DNA from: Rhodospirillales bacterium
Lineage (GTDB): Bacteria; Pseudomonadota; Alphaproteobacteria; Rhodospirillales_A; JACZKS01
DNA: 19,573 bases
Direction of reading: 5' to 3'
NCBI GenBank assembly: GCA_018648445.1
Contig: JABGRG010000080.1
Coordinates: 1-19,573, forward strand
In this document: one piece after another, positions 8,350 to 15,290 of the stretch
How positions within the stretch are numbered: position 1 is the first letter of the stretch
How the letters are laid out: each line of letters opens with the position of its first letter
Made by a program: the position numbers and the translations under genes
Notes under the pieces: model-generated
Database searches by the model: none
Told to the model about the DNA's origin: nothing
The model's input: only the letters and a program-made list of their open reading frames with translations

Positions 8350-10803
8350 TTACGCCACCATAGTCGGTCGCACCCGTCGCAAGCGCAATGAATTTCCGAG
8401 AACAAACAGGCTGGATATGCTCATGGCAGCGGCGGCCATCATGGGATTTAGCAAAACCCCGGTCAGCGGAAACAGCACCCCAGCTGCAACCGGTATCAGC
8501 GCTACGTTATAGGCGTATGCCCACAAGAAATTATAACGGATGGTTTTCAACGTGCGGCGGGCCAACGCGACTGAATTGACGATGCCGCGCAAATCTCCCG
8601 ACATCAAAATAACGTCGCCGGTTTCGATGGCGACATCGGTTCCCGTGCCGATGGCCAGTCCGACGTCAGCCTGAGCCAGTGCGGGTGCATCGTTGATACC
8701 GTCGCCGACGAACGCAACGCGGCGTCCCTCTGTCTGAAGGCGCTTGATTTCATTGGCTTTCTGGTCCGGCAACACTTCAGCAACCGTTCGATCCACGCCA
8801 ACAGCGCGGGCCACCGATTGCGCGGTCTTTTCGGCGTCTCCGGTCAGCATCGCCACTTCCAGACCAAGCCCGTGCAGAGCCTTTACAGCGTCGACGCTGC
8901 CTTCCTTCACCGGATCGGAGACCGCAGCCAGCGCAGCCAGTTGTCCGTCGATGGCGGCGAAAATCGGGGTATTGCCGTCTTCGGCGAAGGTTGCTGCGGT
9001 CTCTTCCGCGTCCGCCAAATCAACACCGATTTTTTTCATGTAACGGCCCGCCCCCACCTGCACGACGCGGCCTTCAATCTCCGCTTCGATGCCAAAACCC
9101 GGTTCGGCGGCGAATTTCCCGACGTCGGGAAGGTCCAGCCCCTTGGTTTCGGCGGCGCGCACAACAGCGTCGGCGATGGGGTGCTCGCTACGCTTTTCGG
9201 CGGCGGCGACAAGGGCCAGCACGTCATCGGCGTCGGTGTCGCCCATGATCCTGAAATCGGTCATTTCCGGGCGGCCCAGGGTGACCGTCCCGGTCTTGTC
9301 CAATACCACGGTATCAATACGCGCCAGGGTCTCCAGCGCGGCGCCCTGACGGATCAGAACCCCCATTTCCGCGCCCTTGCCGGTACCCACCATGATCGCT
9401 GTGGGCGTGGCCAGCCCCATGGCGCAGGGGCACGCGATCAAAAGTACCGAAACTGAGGCAACAAAGGCGAAACCAAGCGCCGGCGGCGGCCCGAAAATCA
9501 GCCAGCCGACGAAGGTCAGCGCCGCAACGCCAATAACCACGGGCACGAAAATTCCGGCAATGCGGTCGGCAACGCGCTGAATGGGTGGTTTTGAGCCCTG
9601 CGCTTCCTCGACCATGCGAATGATCTGGCTCAGCACCATTTGCGCGCCGACCCGCGTAGCAGCGAACGAAAACGCCCCGTTGCCGTTGAGAGTCCCGCCA
9701 ACAACTTCTTCGTCAACGGTTTTTTCGACGGGAACCGGTTCGCCCGTAATCATCGACTCGTCCACGAAACTGGCCCCATCGACGACCCGTCCGTCCACCG
9801 GCACCCGCTCGCCGGGGCGTACCAGCACGATGTCCCCGGGAATCACCTCGGCGATGGGGATTTCCATCTCGGCTCCATCACGGCTGACGCGGGCTGTTTT
9901 GGCCTGCAGGCGCATGAGTTGCTTGATGGCCGCCGAGGTGCGGCCCTTGGCCACCGCCTCCAGATAGCGTCCGACCAAAATCAGCGTGACGATCCCCCCC
10001 GCCGCTTCGAAATATAACTTAGCCGTACCTTCAGGAAAGATGCCGGGTGCAAGCAGGGCCAGCAGCGAATAAAAATAAGCGGCATTGCTGCCCATCATCA
10101 CCAGGCTGTTCATGCCTGGATTAGCGTGCGAAAGCTCCGCCCACCCTGCCCGGTAGAACCGTCGCCCGGCGAAAAACAATACCGGACTGGCGAGGACGAA
10201 TTCGATCCAACCCCAAACACTTTCGGCGAGCAGCGCGTGATAAGCCCCGGCCAGCCCCGGTATGTGCCGCCCCATGGCGACCACCACCAGCGGAACGGTG
10301 AATAAGGCGGCGAATCCAACCGCCCTTTTCAGCTCGGATATTTCACGATCACGGCTGCCGCCGGATTGATCGTCCGTCGCCTCAGAGTCAAGAACACGCG
10401 GCACAAAACCGGCTTTTTCGACCGCGCCCATAAGGGCATCGGCTCCAGTCGCGCCTGCTAGAACGCTAACGGACGCCCTTTCGGTCGCCAGATTGACGCC
10501 TGCATCGAGAACGCCGGGAACCTTTTTAAGAACCCGCTCGACCCGGCCCACGCAGGCCGCGCAGGTCATGCCGTCGACGCCGAATTCGACGGTTTCTGAG
10601 GGCGTGGAAAACCCCGCCTTGGAAACCACGTCCATGAAATCGCCGGGCTGGGCCTGAGCGGGATCAAATTCGATGGTGGCCTTTTCGGTGGCCAGATTGA
10701 CGGACGCGCCATTCGTTCCCGGAACGCGCGCCAGCACGCGCTCGACCCGGCCCACGCAGGCCGCGCACGTCATGCCCTCGACGCGAAACGTCAATTGCTC
10801 CAT
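8350..10803 (-). CDS. copA: Copper-exporting P1B-type ATPase
   Basis: This inner-membrane pump exports Cu(I) from the cytoplasm at the cost of ATP. The 817 residues contain two N-terminal heavy-metal domains, each with [10 protein letters not shown] (metal cysteines C13/C16 and C81/C84), then membrane helices. The actuator TGEPVP lies at about 353-358 and the intramembrane CPC at 458-460. DKTGT at 502-506 carries the phosphorylated aspartate, the SEHPIA nucleotide-domain motif is at 539-544, and GDGINDAP is at 700-707. The last helices have [10 protein letters not shown] and MSISS, which mark Cu(I) selectivity (P1B-1 class). The gene lies 13 bp after the repressor gene and is preceded by AAGG. 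The DNA of the two metal domains is strikingly alike (see the repeat entry). The function is clear. Confidence 0.96.
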   Translation of the reverse strand: MEQLTFRVEGMTCAACVGRVERVLARVPGTNGASVNLATEKATIEFDPAQAQPGDFMDVVSKAGFSTPSETVEFGVDGMTCAACVGRVERVLKKVPGVLDAGVNLATERASVSVLAGATGADALMGAVEKAGFVPRVLDSEATDDQSGGSRDREISELKRAVGFAALFTVPLVVVAMGRHIPGLAGAYHALLAESVWGWIEFVLASPVLFFAGRRFYRAGWAELSHANPGMNSLVMMGSNAAYFYSLLALLAPGIFPEGTAKLYFEAAGGIVTLILVGRYLEAVAKGRTSAAIKQLMRLQAKTARVSRDGAEMEIPIAEVIPGDIVLVRPGERVPVDGRVVDGASFVDESMITGEPVPVEKTVDEEVVGGTLNGNGAFSFAATRVGAQMVLSQIIRMVEEAQGSKPPIQRVADRIAGIFVPVVIGVAALTFVGWLIFGPPPALGFAFVASVSVLLIACPCAMGLATPTAIMVGTGKGAEMGVLIRQGAALETLARIDTVVLDKTGTVTLGRPEMTDFRIMGDTDADDVLALVAAAEKRSEHPIADAVVRAAETKGLDLPDVGKFAAEPGFGIEAEIEGRVVQVGAGRYMKKIGVDLADAEETAATFAEDGNTPIFAAIDGQLAALAAVSDPVKEGSVDAVKALHGLGLEVAMLTGDAEKTAQSVARAVGVDRTVAEVLPDQKANEIKRLQTEGRRVAFVGDGINDAPALAQADVGLAIGTGTDVAIETGDVILMSGDLRGIVNSVALARRTLKTIRYNFLWAYAYNVALIPVAAGVLFPLTGVLLNPMMAAAAMSISSLFVLGNSLRLRRVRPTMVA
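10479..10783 (-). repeat. Near-identical 204-bp-period repeat inside copA
   Basis: The segments at 10537-10579 and 10741-10783 agree at 41 of 43 bases by eye; they encode the CxxC loops of the two heavy-metal domains. A second shared block starts at 10479 and 10683, at the same offset of 204 bp (68 codons). Third positions are conserved as well, which selection on protein alone would not require. Recent duplication or gene conversion between the two domains would explain this. Confidence 0.8.
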
Positions 10804-10816
10804 TGCATCAACCTTC

Positions 10817-11113
10817 TCACCGGTACTTCAGGACTTCCATCAATTCATCGACGATTTCCGGCACGTCCCCACGTTCATGCGCTGTGACCACGTGATCTTT
10901 TAAATGGCTCTTGAGAACAAGATCGCCAACTTTGGCCAGCGCTCCGTCCACCGCCTTGATCTGCTTCAGGACGTCAACGCAATAGACGCTTTCGTCCTCG
11001 AGCATGCGAAGAATACCTTCCACATGCCCGCGAACTGAAAGCAGCCGCCGCCGCGCATCCTCACGGGTCGTCGCGTCAAGGTGAAGACAACAGTGTTTTT
11101 CAGCCTGTTCCAT
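10817..11113 (-). CDS. CsoR/RcnR-family metal-sensing repressor with a C-H-H site
   Basis: This 98-residue protein is an all-helical DUF156 repressor, a family that binds C/G-tract operators and lets go when metal or another effector binds. Conserved features are [32 protein letters not shown] and SHLKDHV. The metal-site residues read C45, H70 and H74, where copper-sensing CsoR normally has C-H-C; C-H-H is the pattern of nickel/cobalt RcnR. The N-terminus carries an extra HCCLHLD stretch (H7, C8, C9, H11) that could supply another ligand. Its place between copZ and copA still makes copper the most likely signal. The ATG at 11113 follows the copZ stop directly. The likely operator is the inverted repeat at 11445-11463, so the operon would be autoregulated. 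Family secure, ligand uncertain. Confidence 0.88.
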   Translation of the reverse strand: MEQAEKHCCLHLDATTREDARRRLLSVRGHVEGILRMLEDESVYCVDVLKQIKAVDGALAKVGDLVLKSHLKDHVVTAHERGDVPEIVDELMEVLKYR

Positions 11114-11314
11114 CTACGCCACCTTTGCCGCAAACCCTTTTTCTTCGATGGCCGCAATCAGCGCCCCCACGTCGGCCTCGCCATTCACGACCGCCTCGCC
11201 GCTTTCGAGGCTGACTTCAACGACGCTACCGGCGCCCGAAACCCCCTCAAGAGCCTCGGTCACGGCCTTCACGCAATGACCGCAATTCATTCCTTCAACA
11301 ATCAGTTTGGTCAT
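11114..11314 (-). CDS. copZ: CopZ-like copper chaperone
   Basis: This is a 66-residue single heavy-metal-associated domain. GMNCGHC at residues 8-14 holds the two metal cysteines (C11, C14), followed by VKAVTEALEGVSG and the typical end IAAIEEKGFAA. Proteins of this kind bind Cu(I) in the cytoplasm and hand it to CopA or to the repressor. The sequence has GHC rather than the AAC loop of the CopA domains. It is the first gene of the cop unit, about 100 bp from the promoter candidate at 11417-11445, and its TAG stop abuts the repressor start. It could also be labelled simply as an HMA-domain protein. Confidence 0.92.
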   Translation of the reverse strand: MTKLIVEGMNCGHCVKAVTEALEGVSGAGSVVEVSLESGEAVVNGEADVGALIAAIEEKGFAAKVA

Positions 11315-11333
11315 TTCGGATGTTCCTCTCTTT

Positions 11334-11372
11334 GTCGATTCCGCAAACCGTCAGGTCAATTCCGCGAACGGT
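11334..11372. repeat. Tandem imperfect direct repeat in the copZ leader
   Basis: Two 18-bp copies, at 11334-11351 and 11355-11372, agree at 15 of 18 positions and share GTC-ATTCCGC-AAC-GT on the + strand. Their period of 21 bp is two helical turns. They lie between the cop promoter candidate and the copZ start, inside the predicted leader. They could be a protein binding site or an RNA element; nothing in the sequence decides. Confidence 0.6.
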
Positions 11373-11416
11373 CGGTAGCCCCCCGAGTGATCGACGGCAC
11401 GCTCCGTACAAAGAGC

Positions 11417-11445
11417 TATATACATCGGCCCTTCCTGAACATCAA
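11417..11445 (-). promoter_or_regulatory. Sigma70-type promoter of the cop operon
   Basis: On the minus strand, TTGATG (11445-11440) and TATATA (11422-11417) are separated by exactly 17 bp, a near-consensus promoter. Transcription would start near 11410 and give a leader of about 95 bases before copZ. The -35 box touches the inverted repeat at 11445-11463, the right place for a repressor to block polymerase. Confidence 0.6.
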
Positions 11446-11463
11446 CCCCTCCCCCCCTGGGGT
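11445..11463. promoter_or_regulatory. C/G-tract inverted repeat, candidate CsoR-family operator
   Basis: The arms ACCCC (11445-11449) and GGGGT (11459-11463) flank a TCCCCCCCT core. CsoR/RcnR-family repressors are known to bind G/C tracts of this kind, and the gene for one lies in the operon downstream. The site overlaps the edge of the -35 box of the cop promoter. Binding is inferred. Confidence 0.5.
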
Positions 11464-11649
11464 GGGCAATTAGTATGATTTGAACCCATCTGCAAATCTA
11501 CCCGTCTCCAGTGACACGAGTAGAAAATAGAAGAAAACTGACGAACGGAATGTTTTTGCGCGGTTATTTCGCTTTCTTTACCCCGCATTTTTTGAGCGAT
11601 TATTAAAAATTTAGGTGATTTTACAGTTTAACCGTTAATCAACGTTTCT
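11464..11649. other. AT-rich intergenic region without a gene
   Basis: I see no credible coding region here. By hand count, 11521-11700 has about one third G+C, far below the surrounding genes. It contains a small palindrome TTAACCGTTAA (11628-11638) and a lone TTTACCC (11577-11583) that repeats the arm of the inverted repeat downstream. It probably serves as the upstream control region of the DUF2239 gene. Confidence 0.6.
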
Positions 11650-11694
11650 TTTACCCGGACGTTATTGACAAATTGTTTATTATCCGGGTAAATA
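11650..11694 (+). promoter_or_regulatory. Promoter of the DUF2239 gene framed by a perfect 10-bp inverted repeat
   Basis: TTGACA (11665-11670) and TAAATA (11689-11694) are 18 bp apart, a strong sigma70-type promoter. The arms TTTACCCGGA (11650-11659) and TCCGGGTAAA (11683-11692) are perfect reverse complements with a 23-bp spacer. Their centres are 33 bp apart, about three helical turns. One arm sits just upstream of -35 and the other overlaps -10, the geometry expected of an operator. Which protein binds is unknown. Confidence 0.65.
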
Positions 11695-11719
11695 TAGGTA
11701 CCGAAAGGGTTTCAAAACC

Positions 11720-12352
11720 ATGACTGACATTCTCAACAAACCGACCACCGCATTCATCGGCAGCCACCACCTCGTCTCCGGCCCCAGGATCGAGGTGGCG
11801 CTGGCGATCAAGAATGCCCGCGAAGGCGACCCCGCCGGTTCCATATTGGCCTTTGACGACGCAACGGGCCGGGTTGTCGATTTCGATTTGCGCGGGACCA
11901 AGGAGGACATCATTGCCCGCTTGGTTCAGCCCCCTGCCCCGGCGAAGTCGTCACGACGCCCTGCCCCCGCAAGCCCGCCTTCGAATAAAGCGGTCTCAGC
12001 ACCGCGTGGTCGGGGCCGCCCCAAGCTGGGCGTGGTTGCCCGCGAGGTCACGCTATTGCCGCGCCACTGGGAATGGCTCGCCGCGCAGCCCGATAGCGCA
12101 TCTGTGACCCTGCGCAGGCTGGTCGAGGAAGCGCGCAAGTCAAACACCCCAAGGCAACACGCTCGCGCCGCCAAAGATGCGGCCTATGCATTCATGCAGG
12201 CCCTGGCTGGTGATCTTCCGGGCTTCGAGGAGGCGACCCGCGCCCTTTTCGCCGACAATCGCACCGGTTTTGAAATGCAAATCTTCAACTGGCCCGCCGA
12301 CATTCGCGCCCACGCCATCAAGCTGGCCTATGGAGAACTGGTCAAGAACTGA
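11720..12352 (+). CDS. DUF2239 family protein, possible DNA-binding protein
   Basis: The 210-residue protein matches the DUF2239 family as I know it, through its conserved core GRGRPKLGVVAREVTLLP. I know of no assigned function. Residues 1-70 form a compact N-terminal part (TAFIGSHHLVSGP, ILAFDDATGRVVDFDLRG), and a proline/serine-rich linker covers about 73-95. At about 95-102, PRGRGRPK contains the RGRP core of AT-hook motifs. Next comes a strand (REVTLLP), a helix (RHWEWLAAQ), a turn (PDSAS) and a helix (VTLRRLVEEARK), an order like ribbon-helix-helix DNA-binding proteins. The C-terminal 70 residues look helical (FMQALAGDLPGFEEATRALF, WPADIRAHAIKLAYGEL). A DNA-binding, self-regulating role is my inference, supported by the inverted repeat in its promoter. 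The ECF sigma gene starts 103 bp downstream on the same strand. Confidence 0.85.
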   Translation: MTDILNKPTTAFIGSHHLVSGPRIEVALAIKNAREGDPAGSILAFDDATGRVVDFDLRGTKEDIIARLVQPPAPAKSSRRPAPASPPSNKAVSAPRGRGRPKLGVVAREVTLLPRHWEWLAAQPDSASVTLRRLVEEARKSNTPRQHARAAKDAAYAFMQALAGDLPGFEEATRALFADNRTGFEMQIFNWPADIRAHAIKLAYGELVKN

Positions 12353-12455
12353 GGACGGGCCTTGGGCGATGCGATTTATTTTATTCTGAAGTGAACCCAA
12401 TCACGGCAACCTGACACCTAATACCTGTAAGCCACTTGGGAATCGGTGAAGCGGA

Positions 12456-13028
12456 ATGGCGGAAGACACGGTCCAAAGTTCAAGACGGATAGTAGAGGCA
12501 TATCTTGTCACCTGCGCCCGGCTGGGGGACAAGACCGCACGGGAACACCTTGTCGCCCGCTATCAGGCCAGGTTTCTACGCCACGCCTATAGGCTTCTCG
12601 GCGACGCGGAACAGGCGAGAGACGTCGTGCAGGACGGATGGGTTGAGATTCTGCGCGGGTTGCCGAAGCTCAAGGATGATCACGCGTTCCAAGCCTGGGC
12701 CTTTCGCATCATCACGCGCAAATGCGCAAAGCACATTGCCGGACTGCAGAAGACCCGCAGAACTCTTGAAACCATGTCCGGCGACCAAACGCCGGACAGC
12801 CGGGCCGAGGATGAAATTGAACGGGCGGCCGACCGCAAACCGGTTCACGCGGCGCTGGCGAAACTCCCCGCCGAGCACCGCACGGCCATCGCGCTCTTTT
12901 ATTTGGAAGAAATGAGCGTCGCCGAAGTGGCGGTTGCTCTCGAAATTCCGGTGGGAACGGTGAAATCCCGCCTTTTGCATGCGCGGCACAAGATGCGTGC
13001 CGCACTCGAAGGAGAAAGTCATGGATAA
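12456..13028 (+). CDS. ECF-family RNA polymerase sigma factor
   Basis: This 190-residue protein has the two-domain form of extracytoplasmic-function sigma factors. Region 2 spans about residues 28-90 (LVARYQARFLRHAYRLLGD, ARDVVQDGWVEILRGL, AFQAWAFRIITRKCAKH). Region 4 covers about 128-185 (LAKLPAEHRTAIALFYLEEM, SVAEVAVALEIPVGTVKSRL, HARHKMRAAL). A linker with charged residues joins them. It would direct polymerase to a small regulon in response to a signal that cannot be read here. Its stop overlaps the start of a small membrane-protein gene by eight bases, so the pair is translationally coupled, as ECF sigma and anti-sigma genes often are. I found no convincing promoter of its own in the 103 bp upstream; it may be read through from the DUF2239 gene. 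Confidence 0.92.
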   Translation: MAEDTVQSSRRIVEAYLVTCARLGDKTAREHLVARYQARFLRHAYRLLGDAEQARDVVQDGWVEILRGLPKLKDDHAFQAWAFRIITRKCAKHIAGLQKTRRTLETMSGDQTPDSRAEDEIERAADRKPVHAALAKLPAEHRTAIALFYLEEMSVAEVAVALEIPVGTVKSRLLHARHKMRAALEGESHG

Positions 13029-13392
13029 TCTCGACAGAATGATCAGCGAAGCGCTCGACGACGAGGACCGTGAAATCCTTGACAAAATTGGCCGAGATCA
13101 GGGCTATTTCGAACAAGCTGTTGGCCTGTTTAGCGGCAAGGACGGCTTGTTGAACGCGCTCATTTTCATTTGGCACCTCGTGTTTTTCCTTGGCGGTGCG
13201 TATGCCGCCTACAAATTTTTCACGCTGACGGATGTGCTCGAGGCCATGCGTTGGGGAATGTCCTCAGCCGTGCTGCTGCTGGCCGCGCTGATCACCAAGG
13301 TCTCCATTTTCCCGTCGATGCAGGCCAACCGCGTTTTGCGAGCCTTGAAGCACCTGGAAATGCAGGTCGCCCTTCTGGCAGCCAGGCGTTGA
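13021..13392 (+). CDS. Small two-helix membrane protein (DUF6768-like), possible anti-sigma
   Basis: The start at ATG 13021 (MDNLDRMISEALDDEDREIL) gives 123 residues; an in-frame start at 12979 would lie deep inside the sigma gene. An acidic, soluble N-terminus of about 40 residues is followed by two membrane helices, at about 43-67 (LLNALIFIWHLVFFLGGAYA) and 77-95 (RWGMSSAVLLLAALITKVSI). A basic amphipathic tail ends LRALKHLEMQVALLAARR. From memory this resembles the DUF6768 family, which often follows ECF sigma genes, but I could not check this. It has no HxxxCxxC zinc motif of the usual anti-sigma domain. The eight-base overlap with the sigma gene suggests a partner, probably holding the sigma factor at the membrane; that role is inference. 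Confidence 0.8.
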   Translation: MDNLDRMISEALDDEDREILDKIGRDQGYFEQAVGLFSGKDGLLNALIFIWHLVFFLGGAYAAYKFFTLTDVLEAMRWGMSSAVLLLAALITKVSIFPSMQANRVLRALKHLEMQVALLAARR

Positions 13393-13409
13393 GTTTTCTC
13401 AACGCTTGG
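13382..13409 (+). other. 12-bp hairpin covering the stop codon of the small membrane-protein gene
   Basis: The arm at 13382-13393 pairs with 13398-13409 over 12 bp (one G-T pair) around a TTTT loop. The stop codon TGA (13390-13392) is inside the stem. No T-tract follows, so this is not a classical intrinsic terminator. It could protect the 3' end of the mRNA or help termination of the sigma unit. Confidence 0.6.
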
Positions 13410-13500
13410 GCCGGGGTGGGGAACCGAAGCGTTTTCGCAAAATGATTGGTTCAGGCGCGGATGACATTCCGTGATGTTCTGTGGTAGGTTTCGCCGAGAT

Positions 13501-13516
13501 TTTGAACAATTTCAAA
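13501..13516. promoter_or_regulatory. Palindrome upstream of ferritin, possible iron-regulator site
   Basis: TTTGAA (13501-13506) and TTCAAA (13511-13516) form a perfect inverted repeat around CAAT, 18 bases before the ferritin start and just ahead of its ribosome binding site. Alphaproteobacterial Irr sites (TTTAGAA-N3-TTCTAAA) look similar but are one base longer in each arm, so assignment to Irr is only a suggestion. Confidence 0.35.
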
Positions 13517-13534
13517 GAATGCGAGGGAACAGCA

Positions 13535-14062
13535 ATGCTGAGTGCGGCGATCGTCGAAATGCTGAACGAACAGATCAATCTGGAGTTCTATTCGTCCAAT
13601 CTCTATCTCCAAATGGGCGCGTGGTGCGATCAGGAGGGTTTGGAAGGCTCGGCGGCGTTCCTAACCGGTCATGCCGAAGAAGAACGAAGCCATATGACGC
13701 GCCTGTGGGCTTATGTCAGCGAGTCGGGAGCTCTGCCGAAATTAGGCGCAATCGGCGAACCGGCCTACGAATTCGAATCGATCAAAGACCTGTTCGATCA
13801 GGTGTTCGAGCACGAGTGCCACGTCACCTCGCGCATCAACGCGCTGGTCCAGGCCGCTTTTGACGAGAAGGACATGACCACTTTTAATTTCCTGCAGTGG
13901 TACATTTCCGAGCAACACGAGGAAGAAGCGCTGTTCCGCTCGATACTGGACAAGATCAAGGTCATCGGCCTTGAAGGTAAGGGGCTGTATTTCATCGATC
14001 AGGAACTCAGCAAGCTGGCCGAACAGGCCGCCGCCGAAAGCGCCGCACCGGCAGTAGCCTGA
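13535..14062 (+). CDS. ftnA: Bacterial non-haem ferritin
   Basis: Ferritin takes up Fe(II), oxidises it and stores it as mineral inside a 24-subunit cytoplasmic shell. The start at ATG 13535 (MLSAAIVEMLNEQINLEFYS) has GAGGGA about seven bases upstream; a start at 13481 would add a stretch unlike the family. The 175 residues keep all ferroxidase ligands at E. coli FtnA numbering: E17, E50 and H53 (HAEEERSH), E94 (FEHEC), E126, Q127 and E130 (YISEQHEEE). There is no methionine in the bacterioferritin haem-ligand context, so it is FtnA rather than Bfr. The extra C-terminal tail is rich in alanine (AAAESAAPAVA). It stands alone on the + strand and ends three bases before the convergent CoA-transferase gene. 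Confidence 0.95.
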   Translation: MLSAAIVEMLNEQINLEFYSSNLYLQMGAWCDQEGLEGSAAFLTGHAEEERSHMTRLWAYVSESGALPKLGAIGEPAYEFESIKDLFDQVFEHECHVTSRINALVQAAFDEKDMTTFNFLQWYISEQHEEEALFRSILDKIKVIGLEGKGLYFIDQELSKLAEQAAAESAAPAVA

Positions 14063-14065
14063 CGG

Positions 14066-15271
14066 TTATTTCATCGCCATCGCGGCCTGCGTGTTGAGTA
14101 ACTCAGCGATTTCGGCTGCGTCGAAACCCACCTCCCCAAGCACCTCCCGTGTATGTTCACCGTGGGCAGGGGCCGGGCGTGTGGCTTCGATGGGTGACGC
14201 GTGCATGTTGACGGGTTCGCGGACATACCGATGCTGCCCGCAGTAGGCCGAATCCGCTTCCTGAACAAGATCACCGGCAGCCACGATCGGGTCTTCGAGT
14301 GCTTCGGCCAATGACCGGATGGGGGCGGCCCAAACTCCCGCCTTTGCCGCCAAATCAAGGGCTTCGGCTACCGGTAACACCACGAATGCACCGGCAAGAG
14401 CGGCAGCGACCTCGTCGCGATGCACCTTAAGGCCGCGTTCGTTGAGGAATGCCTCGACTTCGCGTCGCACGCCCAACAGGTCGGCCAACGCGCCCACTTG
14501 TTCGGGTCCGGTGACGCTCAACACGAACTCGCCGTCAGCAGCTTGGTAAGCTCCGTAAGGGGCCTTGTGGTCGGTATGGCCGACCCCTGCTGTGCTGCGC
14601 GGCGGCTGATAGCCGACGTTGAGGATGTAGGAAGCCTCCTGCGCCATCATGTGCAGGGCCGAGCCCATCATGTCGGCGTGGACCCATTGCCCATCACCCG
14701 TGGCGTCGCGGTGACGCAAGGCGCACAGGACGGCGATGACGTTCATTTGCGAAGTATAGGCGTCGGCGACGTAGGTGCCGGTGGGAACGGGCGGTGCGCC
14801 TTCGCGTCCGTTAAGCGCGATCATACCGCTAAGGGCCTGGATCAGAATATCCTGGCCGCGCTCGTTCTTGTTGGGGCCGGTCGGATCGTAGCCCGAGATC
14901 GAACAGTATATGAGCCGGGGATTGAGTTTGGCCATCTCCGGATAGCCGAATCCCAGGCGTTCCAGCGCGCCGGGCTTGAAATTCTCGACCAGAACGTCGG
15001 CCTGACCAATAAGGCGTAATGCGGCCTTCCGACCACCGTCGGATTTCAGGTTCAGAACAATGCCACGCTGGTTGCGGTTGAGGGTGGTGAAGTAAGGGCT
15101 GGCCTCGCCGAAGGGGCTGTCGAGGTCTCGCACGAGCGTACGATTGAGGTCTTGCCCTGGCGCTTCAACCTTGATTACGTCGGCCCCCAGCGAGCCCAGA
15201 AATTGCGCCACCAGCGGCCCCGCCGCGAAATGGGTAAACGCAATGACCTTGATACCGGATAACACGCCCAT
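14066..15271 (-). CDS. Class III CoA-transferase (CaiB/BaiF family)
   Basis: Members move CoA between carboxylic acids through an aspartyl-CoA thioester, with a knotted dimer fold. I place the start at ATG 15271 (MGVLSGIKVIAFTHFAAGP), giving 401 residues, normal for the family; a longer form to 15382 would run into ilvD. Typical motifs are LGADVIKVEAPGQDLNR, YFTTLNRNQRGIVLNLKS, DVLVENFKPGALERLGFGY and GYDPTGPNKNERGQD. The catalytic aspartate is probably that in GTYVADAYTSQM. The C-terminal part ends HGEHTREVLGEVGFDAAEIA. The substrate cannot be told from sequence. It is a single gene, divergent from ilvD with 82 bp between the starts and convergent with ferritin. Confidence 0.92.
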   Translation of the reverse strand: MGVLSGIKVIAFTHFAAGPLVAQFLGSLGADVIKVEAPGQDLNRTLVRDLDSPFGEASPYFTTLNRNQRGIVLNLKSDGGRKAALRLIGQADVLVENFKPGALERLGFGYPEMAKLNPRLIYCSISGYDPTGPNKNERGQDILIQALSGMIALNGREGAPPVPTGTYVADAYTSQMNVIAVLCALRHRDATGDGQWVHADMMGSALHMMAQEASYILNVGYQPPRSTAGVGHTDHKAPYGAYQAADGEFVLSVTGPEQVGALADLLGVRREVEAFLNERGLKVHRDEVAAALAGAFVVLPVAEALDLAAKAGVWAAPIRSLAEALEDPIVAAGDLVQEADSAYCGQHRYVREPVNMHASPIEATRPAPAHGEHTREVLGEVGFDAAEIAELLNTQAAMAMK

Positions 15272-15290
15272 TATCTGCGAATCCCCATAA

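Noticed and set aside
8818..9456. A 212-codon open frame on the plus strand opposite copA
   Set aside because: It is antisense to the conserved ATPase core and has no domain of its own.
12353..12455. A possible ECF-type promoter upstream of the sigma gene, with GGCAACC as -35
   Set aside because: The -35-like element is weak and no matching -10 stands out. Without knowledge of the regulon it cannot be told from chance.
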